From the NCBI GenBank assembly GCA_009829735.1, contig CM020619.1:12081777-12145776 (forward strand): a DNA stretch of 64,000 nucleotides. The letters run 5' to 3'. Positions 32,784 through 45,459 of the stretch are shown here, one piece after another. A program made the translations under genes and the position numbers. Positions within the stretch are counted from its first letter, which is position 1. Each line of letters begins with the position of its first letter. The notes under the pieces were generated by a model, which saw only the letters and a list, made by a program, of their open reading frames with translations, made no database searches and had not been told where the DNA came from. Origin of the DNA: Pyropia yezoensis. Taxonomy: Eukaryota > Rhodophyta > Bangiophyceae > Bangiales > Bangiaceae.

Positions 32784-34722
32784 ATGGCGACCCCGGGGGT
32801 GGAGACGGACTCTCTCGACGAACGTATGGAGGACACGTCCTACGATGCAGGGCCCGCCGGGACTTCCGGCGGGGGCTTCGCGATCGCTCCGGGGGATGGG
32901 ACTGCCGCGTCACCCGGCTTTGGGTTGACGGCGGGATCTACCCCGGAGGCGGGACAAGTTGTCCCGCGTGAGGCCTTGGGGCGGTGGTTTTACCCCGCTT
33001 GGCCTCTGTATGAGGAGGGGTTGACTGTTCTTCGCTGTGGCCGACTTCGCACAGCGATGGGTCGGGTATGGGACCGCCTACGGGAGAAGTATCCCCGTAG
33101 GGTCGGGTTCCCTGCCGGCTTCAGGACGGATCAATTTGCCTTCCTGGACGATGAAGAGGTCGAGGACGTTCAGCGGGCCAAGGCCATGGTGGACCGCGGG
33201 GGAACTATCCCGGGTCCCGGCGACTTGCCGACCTTTACTTGGGACGCGGTGGCAACTCGCCCCGCGTACCTTCACGAGGCCGATCCGCACACTCATCACA
33301 TTGATGTGCGGATGGAGAAGGACTTCCGGCGAGGTCCCTACTTGGTGACCTCGGCTCAACTTGAGTTTCCTCAGCAGTCTGCTGCCAGTAAAGAGCAGTA
33401 CTATCCGAAGAAGCCCGAGTGGTGGCCTCAAGTTGAGGTCCCCTACGGGTTCCCGGCGTTGCTGCCACGGTTGCTTGACCACTTCGGCTCCGTCATGTTG
33501 ACGGCTAGCCCGGAACATCTGGTGTGGGCCATGTTGGCCACCCAGTGGCTCCTCGAGGTCATGTCGACCTGGGTGTCCTGTGTCCAGCGGCGGGGGATGC
33601 TCTGGCATCTTCCCCTCCGGCTTATCCAAGGTTTGGAACAGTTCACCCCTCAGTTAGTTGCTGAGGGGTGCTCATCAGGACAGTTCACTCTTCTCGAGGA
33701 CATGCTGCGCCTCCACACGTTTATCGAGTGGGAGAGCATCGACCACAAGTTGCGCCGCCCCAGGGCCCAAGGACGATGGCGCACTTCGCCAGTTCGTATG
33801 GGTCGCTCATGAACTTCACGACGCCCGTGTGGTCCTACGAGAGGGGTTGGGAATCGGGGACTACCCGTATGCCCCGGGGGTGGATCGCCACACTGCGCCA
33901 CCCCCGGACAAGGCCATAGTCATGGCCGTGCCCTCACATGATGACCATATGACTCAAATCACTGCGGGGGCCCCAAGTCGGGGTCGCAGTTACACCCGGG
34001 TCCCGCCACCTCGGCGTGCCCCTCCGCTTCCTCCTGTTCCCTACCAGCCGCACGGGGACATCCCGACTAGCGTGGCCGTTGAGTCGTCCACCCCGTTGTC
34101 CCCCAACTTGGGGGTCACCCTCCTGACGGTAAACCCCAAGTTGGTGTTACCGCCCACGCCTCTAACCTCAGAGATGATGATCACCACCTTGGTGCGAACC
34201 ATTTGCTGGTTGGCCGCGTCGACCGCAACCCTTAAAACTTCCGAGACTCCTCAGCTTGACGAGCGCGTTCGTACTGCAGTGGCGACCGCGAGTTGCGAGT
34301 CGGTGGCGGAGTCTATGACGGCCGAGTTGGCTCGCATTGGGGATATTATGCCCCAGCCAGCCCCACTTGGGCGTGGCAAACGTCGTGAGAGCCGGGCATA
34401 CTCGCCTCCTCGCCGTCGTCGCCGACGCTCGCGGCGCTATCCTTCCGTGTCGGAAGACGAGTTGTCTTACTCCGTCTCGGAGTCCTCGACTCCGTCAGAG
34501 TCGGAGTCGGTCCGGCGTCTGCGTCGCCAACTTGCGCGCAAGACTAAGCAGAAGAGCAGCCGCGGTCGGCGCCACTTGTGCGACCGTGAGGGGCGCGACG
34601 GGTCCGACTTGGAGCCGCCGGCCCCTCCGACTGGTGGGGAGCGTTATCGCCGTGGGTCTCGCTGCTCGCCTCCACGTGAGGGCGAGGGCCGTGGGGTTGA
34701 GGAGTCTAGCATGTGTGCCTAG
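32784..34722 (+). pseudogene. Family-B antisense ORF, copy 4 (best for the basic tail)
   Basis: About 645 codons on the strand opposite to gag-pol, ending 110 bp from the pol stop. Domain order: acidic/Gly-rich N-terminus (SLDERMEDTSYDA), WFYPAWPLYEEGL, DRLREKYPRRVGF, FTWDAVATR, HHIDVRMEKDFRRGPYLV, WWPQVEVPYGFPALLPRLL, a helical block (TQWLLEVMSTWVSC; LPLRLIQGLEQ; LLEDMLRLHTFIEW), a Pro-rich linker, a second helical block (TLVRTICWLAAS) and an Arg/Ser-rich tail (SPPRRRRRRSRR...VRRLRRQLARKTKQ) that could bind nucleic acid or act as a nuclear signal. One frame break near 33765 from a small deletion relative to element C. No known domain recognised. Confidence 0.8.
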
Positions 34723-34833
34723 TTGGCAGCTGCATTTGTTGTAAGAGTGTGTGGGTTAGGGCTGTAGTTAAAAGCCACTCTGCCTACCACTTCGACTTGA
34801 AGCACTCTCTTGGCACTGTTACTCAGCCTTCCC

Positions 34834-37800
34834 TCACGTTGAGGGGGGGCTGTTAGGGTCAATCTCATTCCGCGCACAGAATGCCCGGACCTTCTCAGCG
34901 GGAAGGTCCTCCACATACTCCCACGTATCATCCATGGCTTCGTAGCCGAACCAACGCACCCTCAACATGAGGCGGTTAGTGTCCTCATCCCAGCCGTGGT
35001 CGATGAACTTATCGAACACGTACTCCTGCGGGCCCTGTTTGGCCGCAGGCAGCGAGGGGAGGCCCCACGGTTCCAGCGCCCGCGCCCAAGCTTGGTCGCC
35101 TGCAGGCGGTGGTGCAACTTTGACCACGTCCTGTCCGTTCACTGTGCGGACCCCATCGTCACTTTCGATGGTGAAGCGCCGCCCATCAGTACGAAGGACC
35201 TGGTACGGCCCCTTTGTCTGGAAAACCAACTTACCCCCAGTTGGGGTGTGTGAGTGGACCAATACCCAGTCACCCTGCTCGGGGACATGCTCGGCGTTGC
35301 GCACCTTCTTGTCAAAGGTACGCTTGTAGCGCTTTTGTGCTTTGTCCATCTCAGCCCTGACTTTAGGGCTGAGTTGTTCGAGCCTAGCAGCGAACTCCGC
35401 CTTACTCTCAGTGGGAGTAGGTGTACTGCCACTATCCTCCCTAGTTGGGAGCGGCCGCCGCACGGCAATAGACCGCACGTGACGGGGGGTCACAAAAGCG
35501 AGGGGTACTTCCCCGGTAGATGAGTGAACCTGCGAATTGTAGGCGGTCGTAAGAATAGAAATGTATTGGTCCCATGTTTTCACGTGCTCACTCACATAGT
35601 GGCGCAGCTGCCGAACAATAGTTTTGTTGAAGCACTCCACCTGCCCATTAGTTTGTGGGTGGTAGGGGGTGGCATAGTTTGCCCGCACCCCCAACATATC
35701 CAGCACTCCCTGAAACAGTACAGACGCAAATTGCGGTCCATTGTCCGATAGTGTACTATCCGGAATGCCATACGCGGCAACCCAGTGATCTAGGAAGGCT
35801 GACACGACCGACATGGCCGTGATCTCTGCCAGTGGGATCGCTCACGTAAGTTTCGTGAAGCGGTCATAGATAACCAGGAGGTACTGGTTGCCCTCCTCGG
35901 TCACTGGCAGTGGCCCAAGGATGTCCATTGACAACGCGGCAAAGGGCTCCTTGGCCGGGAACAATAGCATAGCCGTAGTAGGCCGCCGTTCCATCAGACG
36001 GTTCTGTGCACAACTTGTGCAGGCAGCCACCCAACTGTAGATGTCCACCACCATGGACGGCCAGTAGTACCTGGTCCTCAGGGTCTGGTATAGTGTACTA
36101 GGCCCCAGGTGTCCACCTGTGGGGGCGTTATGCTCCCTCTCAAGGATACTGTCCTTGAGGGATGCGGGGACGACAAGTTGTTCGGTCCCCTGGAGTACCC
36201 CCCTCCTCATGAGGAGGCCATCGTCTCCCAGAAAGAAACGCGTCTTTACCACTGTATGCAGTATATCCCTCTGCGACTTGCAGAAGGGATCCTCGGCCTG
36301 GGCCTTCGCCACCTCGTCCAGGGACAGGGGCAAGTACTTCTTGTTCCCTGGCGCCTCGGGGTCCAACGCCTGACCCGAGCGCGTGACTACCCCCACGATG
36401 GGGATGTCATCATCGACTGAGTTAGTCTCCAGCCCCTAGGTAGGTACCCGAGAGAGGCCGTCGGCAAGGGCATGTTGCCTGCCGGGACGGTACTCAATAT
36501 CAAAGTTGAAGGGTGCTAGTCGCACCCTCCACCTGTTGAGGCGTGTGTTCGTGCAATCCGTCTTGAAGATGAACTGCAACGCGCGGTGGTCACAGCGGAT
36601 GAGGAACTTCTCACCCTCTAGGTAGTGACGAAGTGACGTCACCGCCCACACCACTGCGAGTCCTTCCAACTCGGTGACTCCGTAGTTCTTCTCGGCCGAG
36701 CTCAGCCCCTTGCTGAAGTATCCCACCGGCAAGTACTCCTTGTCCGGCTGCTGCTGAAGCAACACACAGCCAAGTTGGTTGAAGCTAGCATCCACATCCA
36801 GGATGTAGTGGCCTCCCAACCTGGGAATAGCCAGGATAGGGGGCTTCAGCAGAAGGTCCCGAAGAGTCTTAAAGGATTCCTGCTCCGCCCGACTTGGGGG
36901 AGGCAGGTTCTTCGGTAACGTTGAGCTAACTACCTCATTCAATGGCTTCGCCACCTTGGCGAAGCCCTTGGTGAAACTTCGGTACACGTTACACATCCCG
37001 AGGAAGCTCCTCATCTGGGTCTGGGTCCGTGGGTACTGAGCCTTACGGATGGCTCTCAAGTTCTTCTCATTGACACTGAGACGCCCCGGACGGACAACAT
37101 GTCCCAAGTATTCCACCTCTTGAGTGAAGAGGTGGCACTTACTCGCCTTCAGTGACACACCGGCGTGAGCAAGTAGCTTGAACACCTGGCCAAGATGGCC
37201 AATGTGTTCCTCCGGACTTCGGGAGAACACAATGATATCGTCGAGGTACACGAGACAGATCTGCCACCGTACTCCGGCCAGAATCATGTCCATAGCGCGC
37301 TGGAAAGTTGCCGGCGTGTTACACAGGCCAAACGGTAGACGCTTGCACTGGTAGGTACCACAGTGACAGGTAAAGGTAGTTTTATGCCTGTCCTCCGGGG
37401 CAATGGGAATTTGCCAGTACCCCGCGTTAGAGTCCAGGGTAGAGAACATGTTTGCCGCCCCCAGAGAGTCCAGACAGTCGTCCATCCTAGGTATGGGATA
37501 ACTGTCCTTCACCGGGCTCTCTTTGAGCTTACAGTAGTCGATACTAAACCGTGGGGTCCCATCGACTTTGGGGACAATGACCACCGGACTCGCCCACTCG
37601 GCGTTGCTGGCCTCGATCACATCGAGGGCCTCCATGCGAGCAACTTGCTCCTTAACGAGGGCCCTTGAACGGGGTCCTCCCCTATACGGTTGTTGGCGTA
37701 TAGGGGGTGCACCGGGCTTCAACTCGATCCGGTGTTGGGTGGCTCTCATGAGTCCCAATTGACCAACCCACAACTTGTGATATTGGTCCAAAAGGCGTTC

Positions 37801-38820
37801 AACTTGAACCCTCAACCTGGGTGGGACACCCTCCATGTTCACATGGGGCCGAGGAGAGGCGGCCGACTTGGCTTGATGCTTCTCCTTTCCAGACTTCGGG
37901 TCGCTACTTGCGCCCGCGTTGAGGTTAACCGCTACTACTGGTCCCTCATGTTGGTCGATATAGTCGAACTTGGCTCCCGACTTGAAGTACTTGGGCGACG
38001 AGCTCAGTTTCATCACCTGGATCCTCCTCGGGACTCCGGGTTTGGAGTCCATCGTGCCAAGGGCAACATGCACTTGGTGCTTACGAGCAAGACTGGGGTA
38101 AGGGTGCACCAACCCGTTCCCCGTATAATCAGTTACAACGTCGACGTGCGCCAGCGAGTTGGGGGGCAACGTGACTTTACGGGCTAAACGCAGGGTAGCA
38201 GTAAACCCTTCTTTCACGGAGCAAACAGGCTTCGACTGTGAGACTGTCACAGGAGCCACAGTCTTTCCCTTACCAAGGATGGGGATGGTCTCCTCATTCA
38301 TCATCTTGACCCAATACTCAGGGCCACAAATCAAAGGCACTTGTGTAACGACATAAGGGGTACACAGAAGCAGGGCTACCGATGTATTCTTCACTACTCC
38401 ATCAGTCACGTCGACCTCATGGGTTCCCAACCTAGTTGGTAGGGTTACGGCACCAACAATGGGAAGTAAACCACCATTGATGTCGATCATATGGTCGGCC
38501 TTAGACCTCCAGCATTAAAGCTTCATCTCCTTGGATAAAAGCGACTTGCGTATCAAGGAGGCTCCTGACCCGGTACCAAGTACGATACGGGCACAGCAGG
38601 CACGGCCGGGGGCAAGTTGAACCCGTCGAGCCACCTGGAAGTTCTCACCCGTCAGCACCGCGATGACCCGACGTGGGTTTACGTTCTTGGGGAGTCCTAC
38701 CCGAGGTGGGCGGACTCCCTTAGGTCGCCGCAGTATCCGGCACGGTTGGTTCGTCCTCTTGACCCACTTGGCCGAGGCTGCCGTTGTGAGCTTCGGACGA
38801 CCAGCTCCAACGGTCATTCG
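34834..38820 (-). pseudogene. pol: Family-B pol, unit 4 (1329 codons, four nonsense codons)
   Basis: Complete chromovirus Pol: protease region, RT (YLDDIIVFS), RNase H, integrase with HHCC and DDE motifs, C-terminal chromodomain (DKFIDHGW, LRVRWFGYEAMDDTWEYVEDLP). Same length as the pol of element C. Defects: TAA near 38516, TAG at 36436 (after SRVPT), TGA at 35842 (after RFTKLT), and a protease reading LGTGSGAS where the catalytic DTG is expected. Entered from gag by -1 slippage at 38820-38826. It cannot yield a functional product as it stands. Confidence 0.92.
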
Positions 38821-40759
38821 TTTCCCGCCGACTTGGCGTCCGAATCTGAAGGCGAAGGGGAAGACGACGAGTCTGAGGACGACGTGTCCGCCTCCTCCGC
38901 CGAGGGTGTGGCGACCGCCACCACTGGTCGAGACCCACCCTCGCGGCGTGAACGTACTTCGTTCGTAGCCGACTTTTTACTCGCATTCCTAACAAGTTGT
39001 TGGATGCGATTACTCAACTTGGGGCACTCATATGCCCAGTGTCCATCGGAGTTGCAGTTCCAACACCGATTGTCAGCTCCGGGAGGGGTCTTCCCAGCTG
39101 AGGAAGACGAAGAGATACCCTGGGAAGTTCCCACGGCAGCTACTACCTTATCCTTGCGGACACGGCGTGCCTCTTGTAGTTCTCTGGCCTGGCGCGCCTC
39201 CTCACGTTCCTTGGCCAACTCGGCCTGACGCTGCTGGCGTTGTTCCTCCCGCAACTTGCGGTAGGCCTCACCTCTGCGGTAGGCGAACCTGTCCAACTTG
39301 GCCAGGGTCGCCCGGGCAGTGTTATGCTCCCGGGTCTCCATCCGGACTGACCAATGGAGTCCCTCCACAAACCGACTCTTCACCACAGCTTGTGGATGAA
39401 GAAACCCACAAAGCTTGTTGAGCTTACGGACCCGCTCCGCAAAGGACAACTCGTCCTCAGTCTCTTCTTGATGAGCTTGCGTAATTCCTCGACTTAAGAA
39501 GCCAACGCTGCTTCATCGACCATGGCCCTCAACAACCAGTTGACGAGCTCCAACTAGGATGTCACCTCACCAGCGCCTCCACTTGAGGAACTGGGCATGA
39601 TGGACATGTGTTCTGTCCGTAGGTCGCCCTTCGTGAATTCCTGTAGCATATAGAACGCCATGCCTTCACTTATGGCATTGTTGTCACAGGCTTTTGTGAA
39701 ACGACGTAGGAACTCAAAGACACGGAGGGGGGGAGTTCCATCCCACTCCACTTTGTGCCCAAAAGAGTGAAGTGCATTCTTCCTGGCACGGCCCATGGCT
39801 CGGGCCTGGACAGGACCATACGCCACCGACCTATTGTGGAGAGCGTAGGTCTCACAGTCAAAGATCCTCTGGTAGACCGGGTTGGCTACCTGGATCTTGG
39901 GCGGCACCTCGCGTTGAGGGAAAAGCCGCTGAGGCAATGGGCTGAGTTGACCCGCAGTGCCTGTACCCTGGCTCGGCGCTTTGGGTGTAGCCATCGGCGT
40001 TTCCGAGGGGAACTCCCCCGTGAAGGGCGTGCGTCCCACCGAGAATGGTGTAGCTCCCTCGTTGGGAGTCGCAGGGGTCGCCGCCGGCTCGGGGCGACTC
40101 AAGACATGCGTAGGGAAGGATTCCGCCTGCGTCTGTGGGCTCGAAAGCCCCAATCCGGTCTGGACATTGAGACCATCTGGCAAACTCGCCACAGTCTGAT
40201 TCAGAATATTACTTGTCATTGTGACCACCAGGTCCGGCAAAGTCTGCCGCAGCACATTGGTCGCCTCCCGACGGACAGTTTCCGCGAGGAGTGGATTGTC
40301 GACTCCAGTTGAGTCTCGGTCCGCCTCCGGGAGTCCCTCTGAGGGGTAACCACGTTCCTCAGGGGTCTCAACCGGGGGCATGGGCGCGAGCCCATCGCCG
40401 ACCAACGGAGGTCCGCCGTCCTCCGAAAGCCTAGTTGGCGACGGCTCCAAGCCAAAGTTGGCTCCAGCCCGAGTGGATCCCCCGGGGACAGTCCTCTCAC
40501 CTTGGGACGTTCCCGTTGAGTGTACCACACGTTGGCTGGACTTCGGCCCACCAACATCAGAAGTGTCACCCGAATGAACTCCCGACTGAATCGGGGTGGC
40601 CTGTTGCCCGCCCGGATTCCCAGTCCTGCTGCCTTGAGAGACCTCTAGTCCCTCTGCGACCCCAGGTACACGTACCTGTGTCTCACCAGTATTCGAAGGC
40701 ACTGAAGTACGTGCGTCACCCGTGTACTCCCCAGACGACGGGGGGTCCGAACTAGCCAT
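38814..40759 (-). pseudogene. gag: Family-B gag, unit 4
   Basis: Starts MASSDPPSSGEYTG at 40759 and has a long Pro/Thr/Gly-rich N-terminus, a capsid domain (FEFLRRFTKACDNNAISEG, FYMLQEFTKGDL), a Glu/Arg-rich helical linker (REEQRQQRQAELAKEREEA) and a CCHC zinc knuckle CWNCNSDGHWAYEC, then an Asp/Ser-rich end KSAGNE-stop. Lesions: TAG at 39554 and TAA near 39496, where element C has Tyr and Gln codons, plus a -1 frame break at AAGAAGAGAC near 39465 that element C shares. Gag would form the particle and package RNA. Confidence 0.88.
38820..38826 (-). promoter_or_regulatory. -1 ribosomal frameshift site GGGAAAC (unit 4)
   Basis: Gag frame GGA AAC GAA TGA on the minus strand. A -1 slip enters pol, whose first ATG overlaps the gag stop as ATGA. 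Same arrangement in element C. Confidence 0.7.
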
Positions 40760-40858
40760 GTTGGCTGAAGATCCGTATGACACGGTCCAAGTCCACCGTT
40801 CCTCTGAGACAGAGGGCCCCCTACGCCCGGGCGCACCCGGAGGTAAAGTTTACCTCTG

Positions 40859-40876
40859 TCCCCTGCTGCTCCATTA
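40859..40876 (-). promoter_or_regulatory. Primer binding site of unit 4, mutated at its 5' end
   Basis: On the minus strand reads TTAATGGAGCAGCAGGGGA, matching the TGGTGGAGCAGCAGGGGA of elements A and C except in the first bases, two bases after the LTR. Confidence 0.55.
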
Positions 40877-40878
40877 AA

Positions 40879-41347
40879 TGTGGCAATAACCACTCGCACA
40901 CGCGGCACCCAAGTTGGGGCGGTGTACAAGGGCTGCCTCCCGTGTCGGGGGATCCGGAAGAAGTGCAAGTCGCACACACTCTGTCCCTGTTGTGGGGCAA
41001 ACCCCCCACTGACAAACAAAAAGATGGTGTGTGGGCCAACAGTTTCTTGGTCGGGACGGGGAAGCGAGGCCGAGCCCCGCTGTCCCTCCCCTTATCCCCT
41101 CAGGGTCCCCTCAGAATCTCGCAATTCAGAATCTCCCACCCCAGCACCTGCCCACCGGGCCACACGAAAATTCAAGACGATAAAGTGCAGAAAACCCTCA
41201 AATCCACGTTGGATTTACTACTAAGCTAACTATCCCAAACTTAGGGAATATGGACCCAAATGGAGGGGGAGGAACGGGTCAGGCTAGTTGCCTGCAACCC
41301 CTTGCATGGCACGTGATCCCCCCTACCTGGGGGTTAATACTGCCACA
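40879..41347 (-). repeat. Family-B LTR 5 (5' LTR of unit 4, right edge of the array)
   Basis: 469 bp with a perfect 7-bp terminal inverted repeat TGTGGCA...TGCCACA. The outer flank GGGAG matches no flank at the left edge, as expected if the array's left end is truncated. Confidence 0.93.
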
Positions 41348-44300
41348 GGGAGCAGGCAGCCCAGGTCCCAGCTTCGACCTATTCCAGTGCTCTTGAGTGG
41401 ATCGGGCCGAGATAGAGGGAAAGCCGCCGAGATCGTGCGAGAATACAACAGCTATCTGACCAACCAGCGTTCGGCACCAGATCCACCGCGACTACAGCCA
41501 ATCATCGCCTCATCAAACTTGAAGCCCCGCAGCACGCTCTGAGTCCGCAGCGAGCTCCTAGCACGCGGTTGGCTCATGGCCTTGTTGTCACGCTGTCGCT
41601 CTTGTCTCCATAAAACACAGTTCGGGGAACTGCAACGTATTGGTGCACCTCAGAGGAAGTGAGAAGTCGCATTGCGGCCGCTTGCGCTAGAGAACAGATG
41701 ATTCAACTGTGCTCCTGCACGAAGCTGTGAGCGAGCCGACGGAGTTGGGCACTCAGTCTCTTCCTTCTGGTGTCCAGGCCCCTTCGATTCTTAGGCAAGC
41801 GCCCCAAGGGCGCGCACTGCCTGCCGCGACACGCCCTCGTCCTGCAGGGCGGTGGCAACGCCCGTGGCTAGTAGAATCGCTAGGGAAGCCGCTGCCGCAC
41901 GCAGACAACCAACATCAACAGTTTCAAAATGCTCCAGATCGGCGCGGAAGCGCGCCCGGTCGGACGGCACGAGGGCAGCTATCCGGCGCCGCTGATTCGG
42001 TGAGAGCTACTCGAGGTCGACGGCGAGCATCGTCAGCATGGCCTCCAGCTCGTGCTCTGGGCATGGCCACTTCGGCACGGCGCAGTTGCGCACCTTCTCT
42101 GTTTGTGCGTCAGCCGCCTGCTCTTGCCTGTCGCAGTCGCCGTGCGCGCCGTGCACTTCTCGCACACGCGCTCATTGCAGCCGCACACGACGTTCGGGCT
42201 CGTTACGATCGTGCAGCGGCGCAGATCATGACCTGCCAGCCGATAGACTCCGCAAAGCCGGACGCGAGCGGTATCTGCGCAAACAAGAATTTATTCACAC
42301 AACAAACAATCAACCACGAGCGCTCACTGGGAGAACTAAACGAATGGTGACACAGCGCTCGCACTCGATACTGCCTCAAGCCAGCCGATTTCACACCAAG
42401 CACGACGACCAGGCAAACCCCCGACAGCACGGCAAGAAGGCTGAAACATACATCCTGATCCAGCCCCAGCAGGACCAACGCGAGAGTGTGTGAACCGATG
42501 CGAGAGCGGGTCGCCGCTCAGTGCTTGCCTCTGTCTTGTCTCTCTGCGCAGGTCTCCCAGGAAACTTGATCTAAGGGGGGTACCGAGTTGGTGAAGCCGG
42601 GCGGGGCTGGGGTTGACAGATCTGTCTAGAAGCCCGCGGTGGAGCTTGTGAGGACATACCACACGGTCTACATCAAGAACCCTCCTGGGTAACACCGGAG
42701 CGCCGGTAAGGCTTGGGTGCAGACGCCCGCAACCCTCACAGATTTTGTCGGAGGATTGGCGTGGAAAGGCAGGGCGGCGGCAGGCATCGGGCGGTTGACT
42801 TGCGCGCACCGGAACACTTGGGAACTGTGACTACCTTTGATCTACCAACTACTGCCTTTTAATCGAGAAGCCACATGAAAACGTCTACATCGTGCACTCG
42901 GCGCGCAGCCATACGGCCCTCACCACTCATTTCATGGCACTCGCGGATCCAACCGGGCTAACGGGGGACCAGTGCGCTTCGTATCATCCGAGCGCATGCT
43001 TGAGGCGGAGATTCTCAAGTCAGTCTTATCTGGTGAGCAGGTGAAGGCCGCTGTGGCTGAGCTTTACTAACCCCCTCTACCAATTTGTAGGCGGAAGCGT
43101 ACGGCGCGCACGCCAGGACCCTAAAGCCACCCATGGACCTGAGAAGTAGCCTTCCTGAACCCATTAGTACTGGACACTTTCCTCGTCGCTGTTTGAACAT
43201 ACGCGACAGTTTTGTTTCGCCACATAAAACGCAGTGAGAGACATCCAAGACGGGGAGGTGAAGAGCAAAGAACATGAGCAGAAGGAGTTCGTTGAGCTGC
43301 ATCGACTGTTTGGAGAGAATGAGAACCTCGGTTGCACAATAACTCAGAGAGTATTCTATAGTTCACCTGCACACTTGCGCACGAAGGAGATCCGTACTGT
43401 CCACGCCTTGAGGCCCACAGATCCACGCACCAACGCTTCACAGTGCCGTGCGCGCACATGAGACGGCCCTGCGCTTCAGAATTACACGTGTCTCACATCG
43501 GCAGATCGCTCTTCAGTGTGCAACGTGGAGCCTACCACTCTGAACTCGTACTTGAGCGGTTCTGGAGAGCGCTGGTAGATGACCTGTAGGGGCGTGAGAA
43601 GGTCGACGAGTGGCTCGGACCGAAAACAGTCACTTTTGTCGGGCACGCTCAGCGCACTCTGTGGAAGCTGTTGGCATAATGTTAGTTACTCGCGCACTCA
43701 ACGGATACGCATGCCCAAGAACGGAACGTGGTCAAGCACGACTCTTCCCTTTCTTCCTGAAGAGCAGTGCCGCGCATAAGTGCACCTCGACAGGTCCACT
43801 TGCTCCCATCTGTGTCCGCCGGCTTGCAGGCGCCCGCCTGTGCGTAGCCGCAGTGTGCGGCCCTGGAGGCCTCACAGTACGATTACACAATATGGACTGC
43901 ATCACTTGGGACACGATGGCAACACTGCTGATATGCGGGTGCTCGTGCGATCTGCAACTGTTTCTCGCACGACGTATTTCTCTCGTCGACTGCCGGGGCT
44001 CCGATCCACGGCCTCAGGTTTCAATTTGTTCCTGCAAATACACTGACGTACAGCGTGCTTTTCTTGTTCTTCCTTTGTAAGTGTCGTTGACCTTGTAAAT
44101 TGCAGGATATGCCTGGGAGTCCCTCGGCATTCGTCTTTGAACTGGGCATACATGCTGCACATACGTAACGTGGGTTCGTAACCCACGCTTTGAACCGTGG
44201 ACGTACTGGGACCGGTACGCGCAGTCTAGTCTTCACATGCTGGTTACGTGCAACCATTGTAGAACTTTTATGTCCTGACGATGGGGTTTTCGCGTGCTCC

Positions 44301-44623
44301 AAGCGACGCAGTGCTGCAGCGGCACACCGTTTCGGAAACGTAGCCCGACGACCTCTCTCCGGCATCTATGGCCGGCTGGGTGGCAAGGGAATACAGTACA
44401 CGACCCTGTCTGTGGGACCTCACAAGGGCAACAACAGATCAACTCCCAAATCAACCGGCACTTCAACTGGCAGCCGTCGACTTTGCTAATAAGAGCTGCA
44501 TGCGTGATTGGATTCCGGAAGGGGCTGTAGACGAGCTTGGGTCTTCTGATAACGGCAATTGATTCTCAGAGCGACTTCCTAGTGGGTAATGGAGTGCACG
44601 CTTGCAAGATTTATTGACATAAC
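41348..44623. other. Unassigned 3.3-kb stretch, less GC-rich
   Basis: No recognisable domain, transposon motif or RNA gene on either strand. Open frames are short and overlap on both strands. It could hold decayed elements or noncoding host DNA. A perfect short hairpin at 44169-44187 is noted under rejected items. Confidence 0.4.
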
Positions 44624-45195
44624 TGTAGCATCCCTGGCCCTGACTTGGCGTCTACCCGGAATGGCGACCATGGGAAACCGGATGCCAGGACACCCCCGCC
44701 GTGTGGGGATGGTTGGCGGCTGTGGCCAGTGCCCGGCACTGAGATGCGGTGGACTACGCTACCCACACGTGAGAGAGGGACCCCTAATATGTGTTTGTAT
44801 AGTTGTGAGGGACTTGATTTGAGTGAACTTGAGTGCGAGATTAGTGAGGGAGAAAGGAATTAGCAGTGATAGTGGCCCCCGACCTGACATGGTTTGACTC
44901 GGGTCGGGGCCAGTCGGGGGTAGTGGGGGGCTACCTGGCCAACGTGCCGAGGCTCCCCCTGATGCACGTTAAGAGGTACAGAGAGGCGCCCTTGGCCCGC
45001 GCCGTCAGGGAAGAAGACAACTGCGCGTTTGCTTTCCTCTTCCCCGTGCGCACTGCCCTGCGTATCTGTTGGCTCTGCCAGCAGGCACGTGAGGCAATCG
45101 GCATATCACTCTGGTAGTTCCCGTTTCTGTGTTACCTCTCCCTTTCCCCCGAGGGATACTGACACGTGTCTGAGAGGATCGAGTTTGGTACCACA
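44624..45195 (+). mobile_element. Solo LTR of family A with perfect target duplication
   Basis: 572 bp from TGTAGCATCC to TACCACA, matching the element A LTR in the opposite orientation. Flanked on both sides by ATAAC (44619-44623 and 45196-45200), a perfect 5-bp duplication. It is more diverged from the two element A LTRs than they are from each other, so the family has been active over some time. Confidence 0.93.
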
Positions 45196-45459
45196 ATAAC
45201 CTGTACGCCTCTCGTGGAGACAGGGATCACATCACTCTTGTTAATCCGGACACTGGAGGAGATGCCATGCCTGCAAAGTCGGGCTTGGAAGGTTCGGTGC
45301 GGCTGGCCGGCCGTGAAGCAGGCACAGGAGGCACCGCCGCCACACGTCCCCGCACGCTCACGATCTACCCCCACCCTCGCCCACGCCGCCTCCTACCCAG
45401 ACCGGACCCACCGTCTACCCGGCCCACCGGCCTTGGCGAGAAGGTGACGCACACAAGTA

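Noticed and set aside
39554-40755. Plus-strand frames overlapping gag of unit 4 as genes
   Set aside because: They are complements of the Pro/Gly-rich gag and have no motifs; the gag reading is supported by capsid and zinc-knuckle motifs.
44169-44187. Perfect hairpin CGTGGGTT-CGT-AACCCACG resembling a tRNA T-arm
   Set aside because: No matching acceptor, D or anticodon arms around it, so a tRNA call is not supported.
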